Positions 1-64,000 of a stretch of DNA of 64,000 nt are shown here, piece after piece (the stretch's first letter is position 1; every line of letters begins with the position of its first letter). This DNA comes from Trematomus loennbergii (taxonomy: Eukaryota; Chordata; Actinopteri; Perciformes; Nototheniidae), in assembly GCA_012861695.1 (NCBI GenBank), contig JAAOOA010000086.1, positions 3,178,422-3,242,421 on the forward strand. The letters are read 5' to 3'. Position numbers and translations under genes: made by a program. Below the pieces are notes generated by a model that searched no databases, was not told the origin of the DNA, and saw nothing but the letters and a program-made list of their open reading frames with translations.

Positions 1-839
<839 letters not shown>

Positions 840-997
840 GGAGGAGAGGGAGGAAAATTCTTCAAGTATGAGAAAACTTTACAGCTCTCCTCCCTCGGCT
901 TCTCTTTTTTCCCTGCTCTCTCCTCTGTCCATCCCCCGTCTTTCCTCTCCTGCTGGTCAGTCAGTCACACTCAGAGGAAGTCTGCAGACCACAGCAG
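840..997 (+). other. tnxb: Possible non-coding first exon
   Basis: A GA-rich then CT-rich stretch ends in acagcag followed by a consensus donor gtaaga (998-1003). Intron 1 would run to the acceptor at 5609. Tenascin genes usually start with a non-coding exon. There is no TATA box that I would defend and the 5' border is arbitrary, so this is a suggestion only. Confidence 0.25.
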
Positions 998-3900
998 GTA
1001 AGATGCTCCTCCACTCTCAGGGTGCTTGGATACGCATATTTGATTCATTTCATTCATAATCATTCAGGACATTTTGGAATAGGTTGATTGATATTATAGA
1101 TATTGTATTATATGCAGGGATAAGAATTACATGTGTTAATTGTTCATTAGAGCTGAGATAATGCAACAAAAAGCAATATGCATTATTAAAAATCACTCTC
1201 AGATGGTCTTATGTGATACTAATGCTATTGTTTTGGAAACAAAACTGTATAACTCACTTTAGAGAATCAGTCATCACAAAAATAATGATAATATGCAACC
1301 ACATTCCGAATATTTTTAATCTAATCTATTCTACTCTGTTTCCTCTTGCAACCATTGTTTTATGTCCTATATAACCATGTTGCATTGTTGGAGGAGCTTG
1401 GGACTTAAGATTTGCATTGCCTTTTCTACACTGTAGCTACTGTGCATATGACAATAAAGACTTTCAATCTTGAATATTCAGAAAACATTTTTTTTTTGCA
1501 TTCTTTTCGGCACACCAGCTGTTGAAAAATAGAAAATTCCGTGGCACTCAAAAAGTGAATTTTCTTATGCAATGAAATATATACATTTTCTGAGTATCTC
1601 TTATTTCCAGTCTGCAATTAGGATGATATGATTTCACCCTGATTCATGTTAATTACAAAACAGAGATAAGACAGATGTTTGCCGGAACATTTGAAAGATT
1701 GCCTTAAACAAGTGAATTCTGGAAACAAGTGAAATCACCATGTTTGCATAGTGGTTTATCCAGATCAAAAAAATAGTTAAGATGACGATGTTAAATGCCC
1801 TTCACTAACATCAAGGCATTATGGGGGATTCAACCGCATCCACTCCATCTTAAAGCTCCTGCATGCATGTAGGCAATAGTTGAAATGTGCTGCAGTGTTA
1901 TAGTGGTGGCAGATGAAAATGGAAGCACATTAATGTGAAAATTACAAACCTTGAGAGTGAAGTCGTTTTGTTTTGTTGTGCACATGTGACATCATCCTGT
2001 CTGACTGTTCAGAGAGTCAGAGAGTTCACTTGACTGATATCTGGGAAAGAAGGCTTGTACCGCAATGGCTGTCCATCATTACATCACCAACAACAAATCA
2101 AAACACGCCATTGATCTGCAAAAAGTCCACAAACTATTTGTTCGCATCTTTTACATGTCGTTAGCCTTTACTGAGTTCAAAATGTACAGTTTTCCACATG
2201 ATGGGTTGGTTAGGAGTTCTGCTGTACATGTTTTTAAAAGCAGTCTGCAAAAAGGGTTTTGTGTATCCAGAGGAAGCTGTATGAAGTCTGATAAATATCC
2301 CCAAGTGATGTCACCGGAGTCAGTGTTGGTTGAGTTTACAAATTTGAGAAGGAAAAAAAGAGGGGGAGTGGAGTTTGAAAGAAATGATGTCACACCCCTC
2401 TGCAGCTCCTCATACCTGCTGCAGGTTGGAGGCTCCAGGCTACATTAGCACCAAACTAGCCAAACACACCTGGCTCTCACACCCAGCTGTCTGTGATTAA
2501 GTTGAATTATGGGTAATGTAGGCGCCAGTTTTTAAGGAATGTGGAAGAATTTGTGGAATAAAAAAGACTAAATCTGCATAGAAAAATCTGAGTAGTACTA
2601 ATTTGACCAAGTTATCAAAAGCAGAACATCTTTACTGATTTGGAGGTACAGGATGAATTTAACAAGTTGCAGTTTTCTATAGTATTTTATCAGGGTCTGT
2701 TTTTGGTTTACGTATATATGTTGAACAGAAATAAAGTTCTGAAATGAGAATAGAGGTAGCAGGTTATAAATTAATTGTATTGTTAAACTGCTAAAAACTA
2801 AATTGCACTTAACTTCTGTTAATGAATAGTTAAAGCACGCATTTATTCACTTCACCTTCATGCACCTCACATCTGAACGCCTCCAGGTATCTCTCGTTTA
2901 CACGTCATTAAACACAGCCAAGTTTGGATATCAAGTTATGGAGGAGTGTTCTTTTTGGCTTCAGAGGCTAGGTGTGAACAGGAGCAATAAAATCAGCAGC
3001 AGTGCGAGAAGGTAAAGGTGAAGAGCAAGTGTGCAGTCCTTATGGTGCGTTCAGGGACTTTCTATTGCCCTGTCTTTCCGAGAAGGTGCAACCGGAGCAG
3101 CTGCAGCAGCTGTCAGCGGCAGGTATTTACAAGCTAATTGTTCCCATTGAAGTGAATGGGGTGGCTAACGGCGGGGTGCAGACTGACTGCAGATGCTGAA
3201 CTCTCTGAGTCAAGTCAATTTAGCACCAGGGAAAAAATGTGGGTTCCATATGAAATGCATCAGTTTGAGACTTCTGATACCATTTGCCTTCTGCATGTTG
3301 TAATGAGACAGGCACTTAATGTCATTTTATGCATTTCTAACAAGGGAAAAAGAGCACCGCCAACTTATTATTCAGAGTGTTTTTAGGTCATACATAATGC
3401 CTGGAGGGGATTTTACACATAGCTTTAACCACAAGGGGAACATATACATGTATGTTCTGTAGCAAACCTTATGATTTGGTGTCTCTGCTGTAGAAGAGAG
3501 TTTAGTATGTTCAGGTCATAATCCTTGTTATTTTTGGCTTTTGTTGTTATTTTATATTTATCTAAATGTTGATATTTAAATGTTTTAATTGCCTCTTTTT
3601 TTGCGTTATCCTTTTTTTAGAATTGTCCGATTGTCTCTCACAAACATCTCAAAATATACTGAATGTATTGGCACAGAATAGTGCAGACATCAGTAGTTCC
3701 CAGAATCATGGGACATTTCCTCACCACCATGGAGTTCATATTTATAATTGTATCTCTAATTTGTTTATGGAATGTCATTAGAGATTCATCTTCCTCTCAG
3801 GGTCAATTGTCAAAACCTTACTACATCTTTGACTTGTATTATAGCCATCAGTCCAACATTTCAATTTGTCCAAATACCCACCACACTAAGGACACTCAAC

Positions 3901-5609
3901 CACAGCTGTTCAGTGTTTGGTGCAATCATGCTAAAACGCTAAATAAAGTACACAGCAACTCCACACTATGTTACGGTGCTGTGTACCGGAGGGGAGAGAG
4001 AGAGGAGCGAAGGGGGGGAGAGAGAGAGCAGCGAAGGGGGGGAGAGAGATGTAATACGGTTTCCTGATAAACGTTTTGTTTGATAGGCCTCAGCTGTGGA
4101 GAGTATGTGCTGCAGGGAGGTGGATGCACCTCACAACGCACCCAGGAACGAAAGCTAGCTCCTGACAGGCTGGAGTTTGTGCAACCTGCACAAACACAAT
4201 AGCTCACCATGATTAAAAATTGTGAAATGCAATGTAAAATTACCGAAAAAATACCAGCTCACTAAATCACAACCGCTCAAACCAACTACCAACTACTACT
4301 GCGGATTGGGCAGACAAGGAGTCCGAGAAAGTTGCTCCCCCATGTGACGTAATATGACGCGTTTGACGTAGGACGTTAAAAAAACAGTTTTTAGTAGCAG
4401 AGCTCAAAACGGCTACTTTCCCCTCTGAATTCCTGCCCTTATGTCTCGTAAAACATATGGAATCCTGCATTAACTTTTTTAATTGTAATTTTCAGGCAAG
4501 GTTAAGCATAAATGTAGTAAAAAAAAAAACCTGCAAGTTGCTCTTTAAGTGTTTAACTCGTACCAACTCTGTATTTAATTGCCTTCCAAATGTTGGTCGA
4601 CTCTTTTTCTACTTTTTTTTATGCCCATATTTGATTGGGATGATAGTGCAAAGGTTGATAAACGCAGTCATCCCATAAGAAAGGAAAAAGGTTGAAGAAA
4701 TGTAGGGGGAAACCATCTTTATCTTTTCCCTCCATTGGGGATCTCCCACAGCCTCAAGTGGTCATTTGAGGGACTGCAGTTTTTGGCAATCCCCTGTTTG
4801 CTTAATTTGTTTGCACGTGTTAGCTGCTTTGGTTTTTCTGAAATATTCTTATGTTTTACAATGGAATAACTTTTCAAAAATAAAAAACTGATTATTATAT
4901 TACATTACATGTCACTTATTAGACGCTTTTATCCAAAGCGACTTACATACTCAACACTGTGGGCAATCCCCAGGAGCAATCTGGGGTGCATGCTGACTGC
5001 AGTGGGGTTTGAACCTGTGCTCCCTTGATCCGAACACCAACGTTATATCCACTGCGCCACACGCCTCCACGTATTAACATTGCATTGAACAGTATTAGTG
5101 TGGGTAAGGATTAGGGTTAGGGTTAGAGTAACATGAGCAGTAGACCTGGTGTAATAAATTAAGCCTTTTCATATAAAATAGCTCCATTATTTCTTAGTGA
5201 CCTCAACGTTTTTACAATAAAAGATTAACACATGTTGACTATAAGGGAATTAAGATGTATTAATGAACTTATTTTAACTATTTGAGATTCAGAAATCACA
5301 GTTAACAAGTAAAGTAACTAAAAACAGTGAGACATTAGCATCCATTTCGTGGAAATACTTAATCCATTAAATAAATTAACATATAACAGTATGACTAATA
5401 GTCTGCTGCGTGATCCATCAGAAACTGGCTGCATTCTAACAGATCACTCATTCAGAACAAGTTACTTTTTCCGTTGTGGTTTTACTGGCCGACACGCTAC
5501 AGTGACAGTGAAGCCTGTGAACAGCTAATGGCCCCATTTGTGCTAATTGTGACCAAAAGGGATTGGAAATGTACGGTGGATTAAATGCGTGTTTCTGTCT
5601 TTGTTCCAG
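998..5609. other. Putative intron 1 / promoter-proximal sequence
   Basis: About 4.6 kb without recognisable coding potential. It holds a tRNA-derived SINE (4900-5070), two telomere-like TTAGGG units (5111-5126) and a small duplicated GA-rich piece (3990-4048). The remainder looks unique and AT-rich. Confidence 0.5.
4900..5070 (-). mobile_element. tRNA-derived SINE, copy 1
   Basis: Minus-strand copy with a B-box-like GGTTCAAACCC, an A-box-like GGCGCAGTGG region and the fish-typical GCTTTTATCCAAAGCGACTT tail. Three more copies are in the window (15373, 33176, 49511). Confidence 0.75.
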
Positions 5610-5799
5610 AGGGAGAGAGTCCCTGCAGTACAGAGGGAAAGTGTCCACTGAATGTCCTCAGCTCTCTGGATCTGACTGAAGTGACAGCAGCTGACAGAGA
5701 TCTCTTTCACCTCCAGAGCTACAGATTAACAAACTGCTTCAGAACAGTCCGGAACCTTTCCTCTAATTCACCCTGAGGGAGGTTTTCCTGACCCCAGCC

Positions 5800-61484
<55,685 letters not shown>

Positions 61485-63640
61485 GGACGAGAACGATCCT
61501 AATGAAATAATGAACTGCTTACCATGATGCGTGATGGACAGCAGTGTGTATATACATGTGCAAACACACGTGTGTGTTCAAACACTCTCGATTTAGCCTC
61601 GCTCTGGCCTCAGAGGAGACAAAGACGTATTTTTTCATTTGTATAGAGGTCATTTATCAGTATGTTAATGTAGGTTGTACAGGTTTTATCTTTTCAAAGC
61701 AGGGCTTCTCTAACTAACTCTAATGTACATTTAAAGTGTCAGTTTACCCAAAATACAACAACACATATGTTACCGTTCAAAAGTTTGAATCTCCTACCAA
61801 AAACACATGATTTGGTCCAGTCATATCTGAGAAGAGACTCCGTACGCTGTCCAATAGTTCAAGCAGACAATGAAAATGGGGATCAGAAAAGAAAACGGGC
61901 TATTTGGAGTGCCTTCAATCTCATAAACTGCGATATAAGACAACCCAGTCCGTTTTGGGGGCTACGGGTCAGATAACATGGGATTTAAGCCATTCAGATT
62001 TGGCTCCCCTTTCCATGTTACATGTAGGCCTATTAGACTATAATAATGTGTTTTATGAACATTAAAACTGCAGTTGCCAACGTACTTTTCGCATCTTTTG
62101 CCAAAGATTTTATAATACCTTCTCAGCATATTGTAATTCAAGTGGTCTGAGAGAAAACTTGACCCCTGCACCTCCTCATCGCTCTGTTTTTTAGGATTTA
62201 GAAAATCTTGCCTGAGACTTAAGCTAACCAAAGGCTATTTTATTGAGGCAAGCAGAGTTTCTGCTTGCTCTTCTACATATACATAATGTCTGTCCACATC
62301 CCTTAGTGAAAGGCTATGCAGCTAGTGATGGAGAGAAAATGGCTGCTGTCGTGACTCGTGAGCTAACGTTAACGTCAAGACTAAGTTACAGATGCTACGG
62401 GTTAGCATCAGGTTAAACTTTAAGCAACATTTGTTCTACATCTCAGTATGTAATCTTAAAAGGGCTCTTCAGGCCCACACGTTTTCAAAGAACACAGGCA
62501 TCTGGATCACATCAGCATGTGACGGATGATGTTTGAAATGAATGATAAGTACGCACGGAGAGTGCCAGGAGAAGGTCTGTATGGTTGAGCAGGAATGAGT
62601 CCTTATACACAGAAATGAGTTAGCATTATACCACATGCAGTTCCTTTTTCTTGAAGTGAACAGTTTTTATGTTTTTGGTTCGATGCTTGAAATAAGGTCA
62701 GCGGTTAACACAAGCTTCACATTTTGTAAACAAACATTAGCCGCCTTTAGCTTAGCGGTGGTAACGTGAAATCATGTGACGTAGTTTCGTTAACATAATA
62801 TTAGCTTTTTACTTCTGCCAATTGCGCTGGAGTTTATTCTGTTGAAAAAAATGTTTACGGTATCATAAACGTGTTTGCCAAAGATGTTGTTATCTACAAA
62901 ATTCAAAACTCCAGTGGAAAAATCCCTTTGCTTTTTGTCGAGGGAGCCTACAAAAAAACGCCATCACTGTACCACTCTCTATTGTAACTGGAACAGGGAC
63001 AGCTCAAGATATCAAAGAATAACAAATCACATTTTAATCCTCTTCAATGTAACCACTGAGTAGCCTGCAGGTAGCCTGAAGAATGATAACTCTATATTTA
63101 GAACCCAATTGTACCGTTGTGCTTCAATAATAATCGAGGGTCCCCTTTGCTTGGAACATTTTCCTTTATATCATATGGGGCCGAAATTGTTTCAAATACA
63201 AAAATGACATTTGGCGTCTGACTTATATTGATTGTATCTACATTTAAAAGGCCCAATATGAAAAAAGAAAAATCTGATTATCCACTTTTTGAACGGTTAT
63301 ATATTTTCAAGCCAAGAGGGTAGTTTTGGTTTTGTGTGCTGACCTTTTGAGACATTTGAAACTTCACATTTAATGCAGGATCACTTTTTCATCATGTGAT
63401 ATGTACTATCTGGTGTTTTCAGCACTTTAACCACATTTAGTTTTTTAGAATTATGTACCACAACTACAACTTCTCAGTGTTTTTGTATGTGTTTTGTAAA
63501 TAAATATCAGCCAGTTTTCAAAGAGTTATACATGCAGTAAAATACAGAATCATTATTATATCTTGTTGCTGGCCGCTGGTCGTGCAAAATCCTTTTCTCT
63601 GCAAAATGTTTACTATTCAGGAAATAAATAATTGTTTTGA
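61485..63640 (+). other. tnxb: Probable 3' UTR with two AATAAA signals
   Basis: No further coding exon follows the stop. AATAAA occurs at 63499-63504 and 63623-63628; either could end the transcript, giving a 3' UTR of about 2.0-2.2 kb. A dispersed repeat shared with 7495 and 46340 lies near 62660-62960, so the UTR may instead end earlier. Confidence 0.4.
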
Positions 63641-63825
63641 GCTCAAGGTATGTTTGACTTCATTCTGTGGCTTAAAAGAAAAAATATTTACATTATGTGT
63701 TTACCTCACAAGTTCTGCAAATGTGTTTTAGGCATTTTTGATCAAATCCACCTGAAATGAAACCAAACAAGAGGATCTGGTTTGAGTTTTGAAGCCTAGA
63801 AACTCTTCATGATATAAAGCTCAAC

Positions 63826-63840
63826 AGCGCCCCCTGCTGC
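63826..63840 (-). promoter_or_regulatory. CTCF-like motif
   Basis: The minus strand reads GCAGCAGGGGGCGCT, matching the vertebrate CTCF core (CCASYAGRKGGCRS) except at its first base. It lies 2.3 kb past the stop codon. Similar words also occur by chance in fish repeats. Confidence 0.4.
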
Positions 63841-64000
63841 TTTTTGTAACATATGTCAGATGCACTGTGGCCCTTTTGTGAAATAGCCTAGTTTACAGTA
63901 CAACCCAGACTACAAGCAGGTAAGTGATGGAGAGTTGAGTCTGTACGTCTTCGTTGTCTTTAGGTAAATATCTCCATGTTTTACTATCATGTAGTGTTGC

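Noticed and set aside
5111..5126. TTAGGG telomere-like repeats (also near 54522)
   Set aside because: Only about two units; too short to indicate a telomere or fusion point.

Overview
The window is vertebrate nuclear DNA, almost certainly from a teleost fish. The signs are long (CA)n/(TG)n runs, tRNA-derived SINE copies, many short inverted-repeat DNA transposon remnants, L2-type LINE 3' ends, and a single large gene of small GT-AG exons. No prokaryotic feature, CRISPR array, rRNA, canonical tRNA gene or intact transposase was seen.

One gene on the + strand fills the window: a tenascin, an extracellular-matrix glycoprotein. I could chain 19 coding exons from an ATG at 5800 to a TGA at 61482-61484, with intron phases that agree at every junction. 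In order the protein has a signal peptide, a tenascin assembly region with a cysteine-flanked coiled coil, 14 EGF-like repeats plus a terminal half repeat in one exon, two FN3 domains, a very large basic/Ser-rich segment fused in the same exon to a third FN3, three more FN3 domains, and a C-terminal fibrinogen-like domain of about 222 residues. The expected product is about 2326 residues. The fibrinogen domain and the presence of a Ser/Pro-rich block between FN3 domains point to the tenascin-X (avian tenascin-Y) branch. The 14-and-a-half EGF count alone would also fit tenascin-C, so the symbol tnxb is probable, not certain.

Read literally, the gene is broken. Eight places lose the reading frame: one in the EGF exon, one in FN3-2, five in the large exon and one in the fibrinogen domain. 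Every one is a net loss of bases, several lie in short homopolymers, and the protein on either side stays well conserved. This looks more like uncorrected long-read consensus errors than an old pseudogene, but a recent pseudogene is not excluded.

Layout: 1-5609, upstream sequence, a possible non-coding first exon and intron 1; 5610-11754, N-terminal region and EGF exon; 11755-36630, two introns, the second (21.3 kb) packed with nested transposon remnants; 36631-42110, FN3-1 to FN3-3 and the large novel segment; 42111-52154, FN3-4 to FN3-6; 52155-61484, fibrinogen domain; 61485-64000, probable 3' UTR and flank, with a CTCF-like motif near the end.

The part most worth attention is the 3.2-kb exon at 38939-42110. 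It encodes a basic module of roughly 30 residues that recurs with a conserved N-glycosylation sequon followed by Arg, joined by mucin-like Ser tracts, next to an FN3 domain that carries a highly charged insertion.
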